Positions 24,576-33,556 of a stretch of 35,980 nucleotides of DNA are shown piece by piece (positions within the stretch are counted from its first letter, which is position 1; every line of letters starts with the position of its first letter). A model generated the notes under the pieces. It saw nothing but the letters and a program-made list of their open reading frames with translations, had not been told where the DNA came from and searched no databases. The DNA comes from an uncultured Pseudanabaenaceae cyanobacterium (GTDB lineage Bacteria > Cyanobacteriota > Cyanobacteriia > PCC-9006 > JAAUQQ01): the NCBI GenBank assembly GCA_938021205.1, contig CALIGI010000242.1:1-35980 (forward strand), in the 5' to 3' direction. The position numbers and the translations under genes were made by a program.

Positions 24576-25541
24576 ATGGCCACATCTAACAAAACGGTGC
24601 TTCACACGGACACTGTGCGCACCTATCTCCATGAGATTGGTCGCGTTCCCCTCTTGACCCATGAAGAAGAAATCATCTTTGGTAAGCAGGTCCAAAAGCT
24701 GATGGCCCTGTTGCAGGTCAAGACTGACCTAGTAGCTTCCCTGGACCGGGAGCCCACCCAAAAAGAATGGGCGGCTGCGGCTGAGCTCTCGATCAAGGCT
24801 TTGAAGCAGCAATTGCGCGAAGGCGAGCGGTCCAAGCGCAAGATGATCGAGGCTAATCTGCGCCTCGTGGTTTCCATTGCCAAGAAATACCAGAAGCGTA
24901 ATTTGGAGTTCTTGGACTTGATCCAGGAAGGCTCTATTGGCTTGGAGCGCGGCGTCGAGAAGTTTGACCCCACGAAGGGCTACAAGTTCTCTACCTATGC
25001 CTACTGGTGGATTCGTCAGGCCATTACGCGGGCGATCGCCCAGCATGCCCGCACCATCCGCCTGCCCATACACATCACCGAAAAGCTCAACAAGATTAAG
25101 AAGGCCCAGCGCGAGCTCTCCCAAACCCTAGGCCGCTCCGCCAACCCCACTGAAATTGCGGAGCACATGGATATCGAGCCCGCCCAGGTGCGCGAGTACT
25201 TGCTCATGGCTCGTCAGCCTATCTCCCTGGACATCCGCGTCGGCGATAACCAGGACACCGAGCTTCGTGACCTGCTCCAGGATGACGGTGCTTCCCCCGA
25301 GGAATACACCCTCACCGAGGCTCTCAAGCAGGATCTCCAAGATCTAATGTCGGAGTTGACCGAGCAGCAGCAAAACGTTCTCGTTCTGCGCTACGGCCTT
25401 AACGACGGCAAGGGGCTTTCCTTGGCAAAAGTGGGCGTTCGCATGAACCTCAGCCGGGAGCGGGTGCGTCAGCTAGAGCGCCAGGCGCTAGATCAGCTGC
25501 GTCGCCGCCGTGCCATGATGCGCGAGTATCTGGCGGTTTAG
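24576..25541 (+). CDS. RNA polymerase group 2 sigma factor, RpoD-like
   Basis: A 321 aa sigma-70 family factor of the cyanobacterial group 2 type, non-essential relatives of the main sigma factor used in stress, light and nutrient responses. Layout: a region 1.2 start [20 protein letters not shown] (about 11-30); region 2 with [40 protein letters not shown] and [20 protein letters not shown]; region 3 around [20 protein letters not shown]; and the region 4.2 helix-turn-helix [20 protein letters not shown]. It lacks the long acidic N-terminus of the primary SigA. By length it fits the SigB/SigD-like subgroup, but I do not assign a letter. The ATG at 24576 has CGGAG about 11 nt upstream. It ends 130 bp before a strong terminator. 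Confidence 0.93.
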   Translation: MATSNKTVLHTDTVRTYLHEIGRVPLLTHEEEIIFGKQVQKLMALLQVKTDLVASLDREPTQKEWAAAAELSIKALKQQLREGERSKRKMIEANLRLVVSIAKKYQKRNLEFLDLIQEGSIGLERGVEKFDPTKGYKFSTYAYWWIRQAITRAIAQHARTIRLPIHITEKLNKIKKAQRELSQTLGRSANPTEIAEHMDIEPAQVREYLLMARQPISLDIRVGDNQDTELRDLLQDDGASPEEYTLTEALKQDLQDLMSELTEQQQNVLVLRYGLNDGKGLSLAKVGVRMNLSRERVRQLERQALDQLRRRRAMMREYLAV

Positions 25542-25671
25542 ACCAACCAGAGTCATCCGACTGATCTTGATTAGGACCGGTAGGGACATTGCATCGCGAT
25601 GTCCGGCTGTTTCGCCAGACCGATCGCGATTGACCAGACAGATCGCCCCATTGAATTAAACCGTTAAGATT

Positions 25672-25699
25672 AAAAGGAGTGCATATGCACTCCTTTTTT
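25672..25699 (+). terminator. Terminator between sigma factor and sbcD
   Basis: A perfect 26-bp palindrome (arms AAAAGGAGTGCAT and ATGCACTCCTTTT, 25672-25697) followed by a T-run. It lies 130 bp after the sigma factor stop and 33 bp before the sbcD ATG. Being symmetrical with A and T runs, it could work in both directions. Confidence 0.8.
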
Positions 25700-25731
25700 A
25701 TTGCTGCCTCGGACCAACAAACCAACAGCCC

Positions 25732-27015
25732 ATGGCTCGATTTCTCCACATCGCCGACATCCATTTGGGCTTTGACCGCTACGGCAGCAAAACCCGCACG
25801 CTCGATTTCTACTACGCCCTTACAGATGTCTTTCAGCGCTATGCCATTGATGTCAAAGCCGATTTTGTTCTGATTGCGGGGGATTTATTTGAGCACAAGA
25901 CCGTCGCAGCCAACGTTCTCAGCCAAGCCAAGAGTGCAATTGGCATGTTGGAAGAAGCAAACATTCCTGTCATTGTCATCGAAGGCAACCACGACAACCT
26001 GCCCTACGGCACCAAGACGAGCTGGTTGCGCCATCTAGTGGACTGGGACAACATCCTCTTGCTAGAGCCAGACGACGGAGCCGAGGACGCCTCCGATATT
26101 TTCCAGCCCTGGGAGCCTGAAGCACGGCGCGGTGGCTACATCGACTTAGACTGTGGCGTTCGTGTCTTCGGCTCCCGCTGGTACGGAGCCGCCGCGCCCC
26201 AAGCCATCAAGCGATTAGCAGAAGGCATCGCAGCACTGGAGCCTGGCCCCAAGCATCAGGTAATGATGTTTCACCATGGCTTAGAGGGACAAATTGCTCG
26301 CTACAGCGGAGCCCTGCGCTACAAGGATCTAACTCCTTTGAAAGACGCTGGCGTGGATTATCTCGCCCTGGGTCACATCCATAAAAATTATGAGTTGGAA
26401 GGTTGGATTTTCAACCCTGGTTCCCTGGAAGCCAATAGCGTTGCTGAATCCCGTAGCCAGATAGATCGCGGGGCTTATTTGGTGGAAATCGATGATCAGG
26501 GCATTCGAGCAGAGCTACAGCAGGAGTACGAGCAGCGGGAGGTGCTGCGCTTGGCTGTGGATGCAGAAAAAGCTTGGAGTATGGATGAGTTGGCTGAAGC
26601 GGCGATCGCCCTAGTCCAAAAATCAGCAGACCAGCAGAAAACCCAAGCGGCGATCGTCGAGCTGCGCCTGCGGGGCCAAGTGGGATTCAACCGCCTCGAC
26701 CTCAAGGTACGGGAACTGCGGGAGCAATTGGCGGAGTTGAGCGGTGCGCTGATTTTTCTACTGAAATACGAGGTTACGGGGACGGAATACGCAACACCCA
26801 TTGCCGATGGCGAGCAGCGATCGCGTCAAGACATCGAAACCGTCGTCTTCCAAGACTTCCTAGCAGCGAATACGGCCTACAGCGAAGCTGCCCTAGAACC
26901 CCTCACCCAAGGCTTAATCGACTTAAAAGACAGAATCCTGGCAGGCCAGCCCGAAGCAGAGCTATATGAATCAGCAGCCCAGCTTTTACAAAATGCTGAG
27001 GAACCCGATTTTTAG
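25732..27015 (+). CDS. sbcD: SbcD/Mre11-type DNA repair exonuclease
   Basis: A 427 aa calcineurin-like metallophosphoesterase of the SbcD/Mre11 family. With the SbcC/Rad50 ATPase such nucleases open hairpins and process DNA ends. The phosphoesterase motifs are intact: DIHLG (D9, H11), IAGDLFEH (D51), EGNHD (N86-H87-D88), the FHHGLEG block near 182 and GHIH near 218. The C-terminal part (about 270-427) is helical and partly coiled coil, where Rad50 binding would occur. The ATG at 25732 follows the terminator directly and has no obvious ribosome-binding site. No sbcC gene is adjacent, so the ATPase must lie elsewhere. The gene ends 12 bp from the convergent TonB-like gene. Confidence 0.88.
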   Translation: MARFLHIADIHLGFDRYGSKTRTLDFYYALTDVFQRYAIDVKADFVLIAGDLFEHKTVAANVLSQAKSAIGMLEEANIPVIVIEGNHDNLPYGTKTSWLRHLVDWDNILLLEPDDGAEDASDIFQPWEPEARRGGYIDLDCGVRVFGSRWYGAAAPQAIKRLAEGIAALEPGPKHQVMMFHHGLEGQIARYSGALRYKDLTPLKDAGVDYLALGHIHKNYELEGWIFNPGSLEANSVAESRSQIDRGAYLVEIDDQGIRAELQQEYEQREVLRLAVDAEKAWSMDELAEAAIALVQKSADQQKTQAAIVELRLRGQVGFNRLDLKVRELREQLAELSGALIFLLKYEVTGTEYATPIADGEQRSRQDIETVVFQDFLAANTAYSEAALEPLTQGLIDLKDRILAGQPEAELYESAAQLLQNAEEPDF

Positions 27016-27027
27016 ATTAGACGCAGA

Positions 27028-28581
27028 CTATTCAAGCCGCGAGATGGTGACCGTCACAAAAAGCACGGCTCCTGCATCTTCAATCTTTTCAACACCTCCC
27101 TCATTAATCACTCGCTGAGCCGGTTCAAAGGGCCATTCCTCGGCAATGCAAGCGATCGCCTGCCCCACCGTTGTCTGAGCTTGAGCTCCCACCCCCTCCA
27201 CGCCAAAAACTTCACCGCTCACATCTACCGCTAGCCTCAACTGCACCGGTTGGCCATAGCTCACCGGAGTTAGCGCAGCTAATTGGCTTTGGCATCGACC
27301 TGCATTAGCGGGCTGGCTCCCACTGGACAACGGATCCCCGATAGGTCTAGGCAATCGGGTGAAAACATCCTGGGTATTAAGGGCACGGCTTTGGACCTCG
27401 TCTACGACCAAGTTTGCTCCCAGACGAGTCACCGCCTCGCTGCTTTCGCTACCTTCATTGGCCGTGCCACCGGTTCCTGCAGATTCACTAGTGCCGCCTG
27501 GGGTTATCGCGCTACTGTCAGATTCCCCGGAAGAGTTACTCGAACCATCGCCAACAGGCTCTCCATCGCCGTTGCCATTCACTCCCTCAGGATTATTAGC
27601 TTCGGTTCCGTCACCATTAGGCAGATTATCTGGTGCGTTATCGCCTTGTTCCAGTTCTGGCTGCGATGTTTCATCGGGTTGAATCGTTTGATTTGATGAA
27701 ACGGGCTGTTCACTCTGGTTGGGAGGCAACGCATTGGGACGGCCTGGGTTATTGCTGGAATTTCCCCCCCCAGTACTGTCGCTGTCAGTTGATTCTGCAC
27801 CACTAGACTGCGGGGAAGCTGGCTCGTCTGGGGAATCAGAGCCAGGGGTTACGGGATTAATGCTATCCGTCGCTGGATTATCGTTATTACTAATCTCGTC
27901 ATTACTGCTATTCGTTGTATCCGCTGTATCCGCTGCTACATCGTTGGCCGGGGCTGAATTGTTTGATGGGGGGGCTGCTGGGTTTTCCTCTGATGGGTCG
28001 TTTGAGGCTCCTTCAGCATTCGGTGTTGCGGTGCCTGGGTCCGACGTCGCATCAGAATCGTTGTTATTGGGCTGTGGTGTGGCTGGGTTTGGGTTAAGTG
28101 GCTTAGGCGGTAGCAACGGGGGGCGATAAGCCTGGGGAGCTACTGCGGGCTCTGCTGAACTGACTTCAGTGGACGTTACTTGCTCTGCCAATAAATCATT
28201 TTTCTCCAGCGCTGAACGCTCTGAATTCCCATTGTTCGAGGGAGCCAGATTGCCCTGGGCAATTAGCTCATTAAGCTGAGCTGCACTGAGCTTGCCTCCC
28301 GGAACCGAGGACTCTAGCGAATCATCAGGAATCTGTCCCTCAAACGAGCCATCCCGCAGATCAACCTCGACAAAATCAATGCCAATGGGCGAGCCCACCG
28401 GCTGGGTGGCCAACTGCACCTGCCAAGCCCAGCGAAACAAACCCAGCAACAGTAAATGGCTACCCAAAGACACCAGACCATAGACTCCCAAACGTAGAGG
28501 AGACAATCGGCTATGGCGCTGACGTAGGGATTGAGCGCTAGCGAGAGGAGAAGGATTAGCAGTCAGAGCAGTGGCAGTCAC
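27028..28581 (-). CDS. TonB-like envelope protein with long disordered linker
   Basis: A 517 aa protein with three parts. Residues about 1-60 contain one hydrophobic segment (GVYGLVSLGSHLLLLGLFRW, about 33-52) after a basic stretch, so the protein is anchored in the inner membrane. Residues about 110-390 are a low-complexity linker dominated by Asn, Ser, Asp, Gly, Pro, Glu and Thr. Residues about 395-517 are a compact domain with SQLAALTPVSYGQPVQLRLA, VDVSGEVFGVEGV, two cysteines (GRCQSQ and AIACIAEEWPFEPA) and a beta-rich end. This is the layout of TonB-type proteins in cyanobacteria, which transmit energy across the periplasm, although the C-terminal domain is divergent. No ExbB/ExbD or receptor gene is near. 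The start codon is a GTG at 28581. Confidence 0.7.
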   Translation of the reverse strand: MTATALTANPSPLASAQSLRQRHSRLSPLRLGVYGLVSLGSHLLLLGLFRWAWQVQLATQPVGSPIGIDFVEVDLRDGSFEGQIPDDSLESSVPGGKLSAAQLNELIAQGNLAPSNNGNSERSALEKNDLLAEQVTSTEVSSAEPAVAPQAYRPPLLPPKPLNPNPATPQPNNNDSDATSDPGTATPNAEGASNDPSEENPAAPPSNNSAPANDVAADTADTTNSSNDEISNNDNPATDSINPVTPGSDSPDEPASPQSSGAESTDSDSTGGGNSSNNPGRPNALPPNQSEQPVSSNQTIQPDETSQPELEQGDNAPDNLPNGDGTEANNPEGVNGNGDGEPVGDGSSNSSGESDSSAITPGGTSESAGTGGTANEGSESSEAVTRLGANLVVDEVQSRALNTQDVFTRLPRPIGDPLSSGSQPANAGRCQSQLAALTPVSYGQPVQLRLAVDVSGEVFGVEGVGAQAQTTVGQAIACIAEEWPFEPAQRVINEGGVEKIEDAGAVLFVTVTISRLE

Positions 28582-28719
28582 GGCGGCAGGCCAAAGTAAT
28601 CAGAGGCCAAGATCAATGGTCTTTGCTCCCAGTATTATCAATCACAACTTCCCAACCTGGCCATGCTGGCGGACGCTTAGGAAATTGGAGGACGACCCAG
28701 TCACATCCCCACATATCGC

Positions 28720-30264
28720 TTAGGCTGCCTGCCGACTCACCGATGCCAAGCCATACAGGGCAATACGATTCCGGCCGGTTCCCTTGGCTTTGTAAAGGGC
28801 CTGATCCGCCTGGTTAATCAGCTCTTGAAAACTCTGCTCTGGCGAAGTTGGCACGATACTGGCAACCCCCAGGCTCAAAGTCACCACATCGGCAGTATCA
28901 GAGCTGCGGTGGGGTTCCTGCAATGCATAGACCTGCTGGCGAATCGCTTCCGCAATGTGGGCGGCTCCAGTCAAGTCCGTGCGAGGCAAAATCATGGCAA
29001 ATTCTTCGCCCCCGTAGCGAGCCGCCAGATCGTCCGGGCGCTTAATCATGTCCGTTAGGGCATTGGCAACGGCCTTGAGGCAGTCATCCCCGGCCAAATG
29101 GCCATAGGTGTCGTTGTACTTCTTGAAGTGGTCCACGTCGCAGAGAATGATAGACAGAGAGGTCTGCTCTCGATGGGCCTCCCGCCATTGCAATTCTAGG
29201 TATTGGTTGAAATGACGGCGGTTGGGAACCTGGGTCAAGCCATCTAGGGTCGCGAGGCGACCCAGTTCAAAGTTGGCGGCTTGGAGCTGCTTGTAGAGTT
29301 CGGCCTGTTGGATGGCGATCGCCAATTGTTGGGCCAATGCCTCAGCGGACTCAATCTCACTCTCCTGCCAAGGCGAAGGTTGCTGACGCAGCAGACAGAG
29401 CCCCCCCCAAATCTCATGACCCACCTTCAAGGGCATGATCAACCAAGCCCCCGTGGAACGTTTCGCCAGGGTTTGGTGCAGGTGATCTGTTAGCTGACCG
29501 GCACTGTCCAAACAAATCATCTCCCCCCCTTTGAGCTTGGCGGTCACAGGGTTTCCTTCATCGGCCAGGGAGTTGTAAAGCAAACCACCGCTGTTTTCAG
29601 ACTGGCGATACTCCGCCACCGATAGCCAAATCTTTTCCTGGGGCGAGTAGTTCATGATGTTGGCAAAGTCCAACTTCAAGAGCCGTCCAATTTCTGAAAT
29701 TGCGGTGAAAAACACCGTCTCCAGCTCCATGGACTTATGGATTTCTTGGATAACCCGATTTAGCGCTTGATCTTTTTGGGCCTGGTTGAGGAGCGATCGC
29801 TCCGACTTTTGGCGACGCTGGACCTCTTCAATCAGGGTTTCATTCTTCTGTTGAAGCTGCTTTTGTAAGGAGCAAATCTGGATCTGGTTTTCTACCCGCG
29901 CCAGCACCTCAGCAAATTCAAATGGCTTGGTGACGTAATCCGCTCCACCAATATTGAATGCCTTCACCTTATCCAGGGTGTCATTCAAGGCACTCAAGAA
30001 AATGATGGGAATCCCCTTGGTCGCTTCAGCTGCTTTAAGCCGCTGGCAAACTTCATAGCCATCAATCCCGGGCATCCGGATATCCAGCAAAATCAAATCG
30101 GGGCATGACTCCGCCACAGCCTTAAGCGCCAAAGCACCGCTGGACACCCGCTTGACCACATACCCCTGACTGTTGAGCATGATCGATAACAACCGCAGCG
30201 TGTCTGGCTGATCATCGACTAGCAGGATTTCTGCTTTAACCTGAGACAGTTGGGGAAATTTCAT
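28720..30264 (-). CDS. REC-GAF-GGDEF response regulator (diguanylate cyclase)
   Basis: A 514 aa two-component response regulator that makes c-di-GMP. The receiver domain (about 10-130) has the acidic pair DD at 17-18, phosphoacceptor D61 in LILLDIRMPG, and K113 in VTKPFEF. A coiled coil (about 132-165) leads to a GAF domain (about 170-325), then GGDEF (about 338-500) with catalytic GGEEF at 418-422 and the inhibitory RPDD site at 409-412, so product feedback is expected. Phosphorylation or the GAF ligand probably sets its activity. I start at the ATG at 30264 (MKFPQLSQVKAEILLVDD); a GTG at 30312 would add 16 residues. No histidine kinase gene is adjacent, so the cognate sensor is unknown. Confidence 0.92.
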   Translation of the reverse strand: MKFPQLSQVKAEILLVDDQPDTLRLLSIMLNSQGYVVKRVSSGALALKAVAESCPDLILLDIRMPGIDGYEVCQRLKAAEATKGIPIIFLSALNDTLDKVKAFNIGGADYVTKPFEFAEVLARVENQIQICSLQKQLQQKNETLIEEVQRRQKSERSLLNQAQKDQALNRVIQEIHKSMELETVFFTAISEIGRLLKLDFANIMNYSPQEKIWLSVAEYRQSENSGGLLYNSLADEGNPVTAKLKGGEMICLDSAGQLTDHLHQTLAKRSTGAWLIMPLKVGHEIWGGLCLLRQQPSPWQESEIESAEALAQQLAIAIQQAELYKQLQAANFELGRLATLDGLTQVPNRRHFNQYLELQWREAHREQTSLSIILCDVDHFKKYNDTYGHLAGDDCLKAVANALTDMIKRPDDLAARYGGEEFAMILPRTDLTGAAHIAEAIRQQVYALQEPHRSSDTADVVTLSLGVASIVPTSPEQSFQELINQADQALYKAKGTGRNRIALYGLASVSRQAA

Positions 30265-30489
30265 GGGCAAAGGATGTAACCCAATTGGAAAGCCTCGCTG
30301 CAACGGACTCACCTGGGAAAGCTTACAAAGAAGACTGAGTTTTAATCTTGGTGGGATGAAGACCGAACTTCCCTGACTACCCTTTAGCGTTCCCTAAAAT
30401 TCCGGCAAGATGCGATTCACCGGCTTTTTAAGACTTGCTTAATCACTGGAGTTGAGACAAATTAGTGGCCACAGTGTGAGCTTATGAGC

Positions 30490-31407
30490 TCAAGCGAGGA
30501 ATGCACGGGCCTGTTTGCTGAGAGCTCTCACCCCATCCTCATCCATCTCCAAAAACTCGCCTGTCTGTCCCAACCACAGCAAAAATTCAATATTTCCCGC
30601 AGGTCCCGTAATCGGCGAGAATGTCAGCCCTTTCACCCCCCAGCCCTTCGCGTTGGCTGCCACAATGACCTGCCAAATTGCGCCGGCTTGGGCCTGACCA
30701 TCTCGCACGACGCCTTTTCTTCCAACCTTCTCTTTGCCAACTTCAAACTGCGGCTTGACGAGCAACACCATTTCCCTCGGCTCCGAGGTTAGCCGCCAGA
30801 GGGCATCCAGCACCTTCACGACTGAGATAAACGAGACATCTACCACCGCCAAATCCGGTAGCACTGCCCCTGGCTCATAAAGCTCTTCGGGCTGCAAATG
30901 GCGAAGATTGGTCCGCTCCTTAATCGTCACCCGTTCGTCGGTTTGCAACTGCCAGGCCACTTGGCCATAGCCCACATCTACGCCATAGACCTGTTTTGCG
31001 CCATGTTTGAGTAGGCAATCGGTGAAGCCGCCCGTGGAAATGCCGCCGTCTAGGCAAATGCGCCCTTCTACCGCCACGCCAAATTCTGCCAAGGCCTTGG
31101 CCAGCTTCTCGCCACCGCGAGACACATAGGGCGGACGCTTCTTGACTAGAATCTCGGCTGTGATCCTGACCTCGGTCCCTGGTTTGTCAATGACGGCATG
31201 GTCTACCTGGACTTCTCCAGCGCGGATTAGCTTTTGGGCCATGGCCCGGGATTCGCAGTGCTCCAGCTCCACCAGAAGCTTGTCGAGGCGCTGCTTGGAT
31301 TTAGTCTTTTTGGCGATCGCTTTCTCAACAATCTTCGGTTCCTGGGGGGCTTGAGGCTCTCCGGGCTGCGTCGATTCGGGCTGAGGCTGGGGGCTGGAGG
31401 TAGACAA
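30490..31407 (-). CDS. tlyA: TlyA-family rRNA methyltransferase
   Basis: A 305 aa TlyA/HlyA-like protein that, by family, 2'-O-methylates ribosomal RNA. After an N-terminal Pro/Gln/Lys-rich extension of about 36 residues comes the S4 RNA-binding domain (KQRLDKLLVELEHCESRAMA..., about 38-98), then the FtsJ-type methyltransferase domain: YVSRGGEKLAKAL, the SAM loop LDGGISTGGFTDCLL (GxSTGGFT), VDVGYGQ, VVDVSFIS, LLVKPQFEVGKEKVG with the conserved Lys, and PITGPAGNIEFLLWL. The start is a TTG at 31407 just downstream of a TAA; no ATG or GTG exists before the S4 domain, so the long N-terminal tail is probably real. It is divergent from the nitroreductase gene. Confidence 0.93.
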   Translation of the reverse strand: MSTSSPQPQPESTQPGEPQAPQEPKIVEKAIAKKTKSKQRLDKLLVELEHCESRAMAQKLIRAGEVQVDHAVIDKPGTEVRITAEILVKKRPPYVSRGGEKLAKALAEFGVAVEGRICLDGGISTGGFTDCLLKHGAKQVYGVDVGYGQVAWQLQTDERVTIKERTNLRHLQPEELYEPGAVLPDLAVVDVSFISVVKVLDALWRLTSEPREMVLLVKPQFEVGKEKVGRKGVVRDGQAQAGAIWQVIVAANAKGWGVKGLTFSPITGPAGNIEFLLWLGQTGEFLEMDEDGVRALSKQARAFLA

Positions 31408-31517
31408 AACTTAAATAATTCGAAAAAGTCGAACAACAAACTTAAGGAGACCGTCTAAATTCAACGGCATCCGATAAGATCATATCCCTTGCAGACCTTT
31501 CATTAGCGATCGCTCCC

Positions 31518-32165
31518 ATGACCCCCATTTCCCCCAGCCAAGTTATTGAACGCTTGCAATGGCGCTACGCCACGAAGCAATTTGACTCGAGTAAGAAGAT
31601 TGATGCTGAGACTTGGAGTGCGATCGAAGACAGCCTAGTGCTGACGCCATCTTCTTTTGGTATGCAGCCCTGGAAGTTTTTTGTGGTGACGGATGATGGC
31701 GTGCGTCAGCAGTTGCTGGAGCATTCCTGGAAGCAGACCCAAGTGGTTGATGCTTCCCATGTGGTGGTTCTGGCGATTAAGAAGGGTGTGGATGCAGCCG
31801 AAGTGGATCGCTATATGGCAAGCACTGCTGAAATTCGGGGTGTTGACTCCGAAAGCCTCGAAGGTTTTAGCAAAGTCATTAAAGGCTTTATGGCCAACCC
31901 TAATTTAGACAAGGCTGAATGGGCCGCGAAGCAGGTCTATATTGCCCTGGGGCAGCTAATGACGGCGGCGGCGATGATGGGGGTGGATGCCTGCCCAATG
32001 GAGGGTTTTGTGCCGCCGAAGTATGACGAGATTTTGGGCTTAGATAAGCTGGGTTATGCGTCGGTGTTGGTTTGCCCGATGGGGTATCGTCATGCTGATG
32101 ATAAGTATGCGAGCCAGGCGAAGGTGCGTTATCCCAAGGCTGAGATTGTGCAGCATTTGCCGTAG
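31518..32165 (+). CDS. Nitroreductase family NAD(P)H-dependent oxidoreductase
   Basis: A 215 aa flavoprotein of the nitroreductase family. These use FMN and NAD(P)H for two-electron reduction of nitro compounds, quinones or related substrates. Signature parts: LQWRYATKQFDSSKKI near the N-terminus with the FMN-contacting Arg, LVLTPSSFGMQPWKFFVVTD (about 40-59), AKQVYIALGQLMTAAAMMGVDACPMEGFVP (split over about 140-166) and GYASVLVCPMGYRHADDKYA. The overall form resembles NfsB-type enzymes. The natural substrate is unknown. The ATG at 31518 follows a HIP1 octamer and lacks a good ribosome-binding site. It converges on hpnA across repeat hairpins. Confidence 0.9.
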   Translation: MTPISPSQVIERLQWRYATKQFDSSKKIDAETWSAIEDSLVLTPSSFGMQPWKFFVVTDDGVRQQLLEHSWKQTQVVDASHVVVLAIKKGVDAAEVDRYMASTAEIRGVDSESLEGFSKVIKGFMANPNLDKAEWAAKQVYIALGQLMTAAAMMGVDACPMEGFVPPKYDEILGLDKLGYASVLVCPMGYRHADDKYASQAKVRYPKAEIVQHLP

Positions 32166-32181
32166 CTGCCCTCACCCCTGG

Positions 32182-32203
32182 CCCCTCTCCCCAGGGAGAG
32201 GGG
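32182..32203. repeat. CCCCTCTCCC inverted repeat
   Basis: CCCCTCTCCC (32182-32191), loop CA, GGGAGAGGGG (32194-32203), preceded by CTCACCCCTGG. This is a very common bacterial intergenic repeat type, lying between two convergent genes, where it may also limit read-through. Confidence 0.7.
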
Positions 32204-32249
32204 AAAATCCAAAGCAGCAAAACGCACCAAATTCCCAAAAACTATCCCA

Positions 32250-32280
32250 ATCGTGATTTAGGCATTACCGCGATCACGAT
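32250..32280. repeat. ATCGTGAT/ATCACGAT inverted repeat
   Basis: ATCGTGAT (32250-32257) and ATCACGAT (32273-32280) form an 8-bp stem with a 15-base loop. It stands between the two neighbouring repeat hairpins. Confidence 0.5.
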
Positions 32281-32286
32281 TGATTT

Positions 32287-32314
32287 GATGCGTTACCCGT
32301 TGGGATAACGCATC
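32287..32314. repeat. GATGCGTTA inverted repeat
   Basis: GATGCGTTA (32287-32295) and TAACGCATC (32306-32314) form a 9-bp stem with loop CCCGTTGGGA. This resembles a widespread bacterial REP-like sequence. It abuts the hpnA stop codon. Confidence 0.7.
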
Positions 32315-33316
32315 CTACGCATAACCGTTCTGTTGAAACCATTCCACGGCATCGGCAACGGCATAGCGAATGGGGGATTGGGCTAGGCCCAGCTCCTGCA
32401 CGGCTTTGCTGGGGTCGTAGTACATCTGCTGGGCGGACATGCGGACGCCGTCGATGGGCACGGTGGGCTGGTAGCCGACTTTGGCGAGGACTTTCTCTTC
32501 CATCCAGGCGACGCCCAGGGGTAGCCAGAGGGGGACGGTTGTTTTTGGGGCGGGTAGGCCGGTGATGCCGCTGAGTAGCTCCAGCAACTGTTTGAGGGAG
32601 GTGTTCTGGTGGCCGAGGATGTAGCGCTGTCCGGCTTGGCCTTTTTCGAGGGCGAGGAGGTGGCCCTGGGCGACGTCGCGCACGTCGATTAGGTTGAGGC
32701 CGGTTTCGACGTAGGCGGGCATTTTTCGTCGCAGGAAGCGCAGGATGATGTCGCCGGTGGGGGTGGGTTTGATGTCGTGGGGGCCGATGGGGGTGGAGGG
32801 GTTCACGATGACGATGTTTTGCCCGGCTTGGGCGGCTTTGATGGCTTCTTGTTCGGCCCAGTATTTGGATTTTTTGTAGTCGCCGATGAGGCGTTCGGGG
32901 GGGGATTGGTATTGCTCGGTGCCGAGGCTTCCGTCGCTGGGGACGCCGATCGCGGCAACTGAGCTGGTATATACGGTGCGTTCAATGCCTGCTTTTTGGG
33001 CGGCGGCGAGGATGTTGCGGGTGCCGAGGACGTTGGAGGCGTGGAGTTGGGGGCGATCGCTCTGCCACAGGGAGTAGTGGGCAGCGACGTGGAAGCAGTA
33101 GCGGTAGCCCTGCATTTTGTCGGCTAGGTCGAGGTCGGTGAGGTCGCCTCGGACGATTTCGATGTCTTGGCCCTGGTCGATCAATTCACGCAGGTTGGCG
33201 AGGTCGCTGCTGGGCCGGGCTAGGGCGCGGATGGGGTGGCCGCGATCGAGGAGGAGGCGGGTGAGGTTTGCACCGACGAAGCCGGTGGAGCCGGTGATGA
33301 AGATGCGGTCAGCCAT
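32315..33316 (-). CDS. hpnA: Hopanoid-associated sugar epimerase HpnA
   Basis: A 333 aa NAD-dependent epimerase/dehydratase of the extended SDR family, matching HpnA. HpnA genes are usually linked to hopanoid (squalene-hopene) synthesis; the exact reaction is not settled. Motifs: the NAD-binding GSTGFVGANL (about 8-17), the acidic residue after the second strand, VAAHYSLW, the catalytic YKKSK (Tyr and Lys, about 148-152), IVNPSTPIGPHDIKPTPTG and NLIDVRDVAQGHLLAL. Length is normal, and the C-terminal helix SPIRYAVADAVEWFQQNGYA is typical. The ATG at 33316 has no clear ribosome-binding site. Its first 117 bp are duplicated about 880 bp upstream (34083-34199). No other hopanoid gene is in the window. 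Confidence 0.9.
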   Translation of the reverse strand: MADRIFITGSTGFVGANLTRLLLDRGHPIRALARPSSDLANLRELIDQGQDIEIVRGDLTDLDLADKMQGYRYCFHVAAHYSLWQSDRPQLHASNVLGTRNILAAAQKAGIERTVYTSSVAAIGVPSDGSLGTEQYQSPPERLIGDYKKSKYWAEQEAIKAAQAGQNIVIVNPSTPIGPHDIKPTPTGDIILRFLRRKMPAYVETGLNLIDVRDVAQGHLLALEKGQAGQRYILGHQNTSLKQLLELLSGITGLPAPKTTVPLWLPLGVAWMEEKVLAKVGYQPTVPIDGVRMSAQQMYYDPSKAVQELGLAQSPIRYAVADAVEWFQQNGYA

Positions 33317-33317
33317 G
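33201..33317. repeat. Direct repeat, right copy inside hpnA
   Basis: The first 116 bp of hpnA plus one base match 34083-34199 in the same orientation with six mismatches in 117 (about 95% identity) and no gaps. The two copies flank the three-gene small-protein operon. Confidence 0.85.
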
Positions 33318-33349
33318 GGGTCGATAATCGCTGGTTCAGCAGGAGGGGC

Positions 33350-33556
33350 TTAGTACTTTGTGGCAATTGCACGAAGCTGCGCGACTTCAATCACCAGTTG
33401 CTGCAAAACGGTCATGATTTCAGTCAGGCTGGGTTGAGTCGGGCGATTGAGCCTAGCTGTTTCCCGTTCTTCACGATATTCGCGAATCTCGCGTAGTTGT
33501 TGTAGCAAAGATGCCGTGTTTGGACCAACATAGTCCGGCTGCTCTGGATTAGCCAT
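33350..33556 (-). CDS. Small coiled-coil protein, third gene of the micro-operon (68 aa)
   Basis: Starts MANPEQPDYVGPNTASLLQQ. A short flexible N-terminus leads to two helices: residues about 16-38 (LLQQLREIREYREERETARL, strongly charged) and about 47-68 (a leucine/valine heptad ending AQLRAIATKY). It overlaps the end of the preceding gene by 8 bp (ATGGCTAA), and GAGGACTTACGAG provides a ribosome-binding site 9 nt before the ATG. The frame is open further, to 33598, but that would overlap the upstream gene more. I do not recognise the family. The tight overlap suggests its product works with the other two proteins. Confidence 0.65.
   Translation of the reverse strand: MANPEQPDYVGPNTASLLQQLREIREYREERETARLNRPTQPSLTEIMTVLQQLVIEVAQLRAIATKY

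Noticed and set aside
25685..25873. ORF with an ideal AAGGAG ribosome-binding site overlapping the sbcD start
   Set aside because: The ribosome-binding-site-like sequence is one arm of a perfect terminator palindrome, and the frame overlaps conserved SbcD coding sequence with a low-quality product.
27719..28129. 136-codon Leu/Gly-rich plus-strand frame
   Set aside because: It is the antisense of the low-complexity linker of the TonB-like gene, which produces long open frames by composition.
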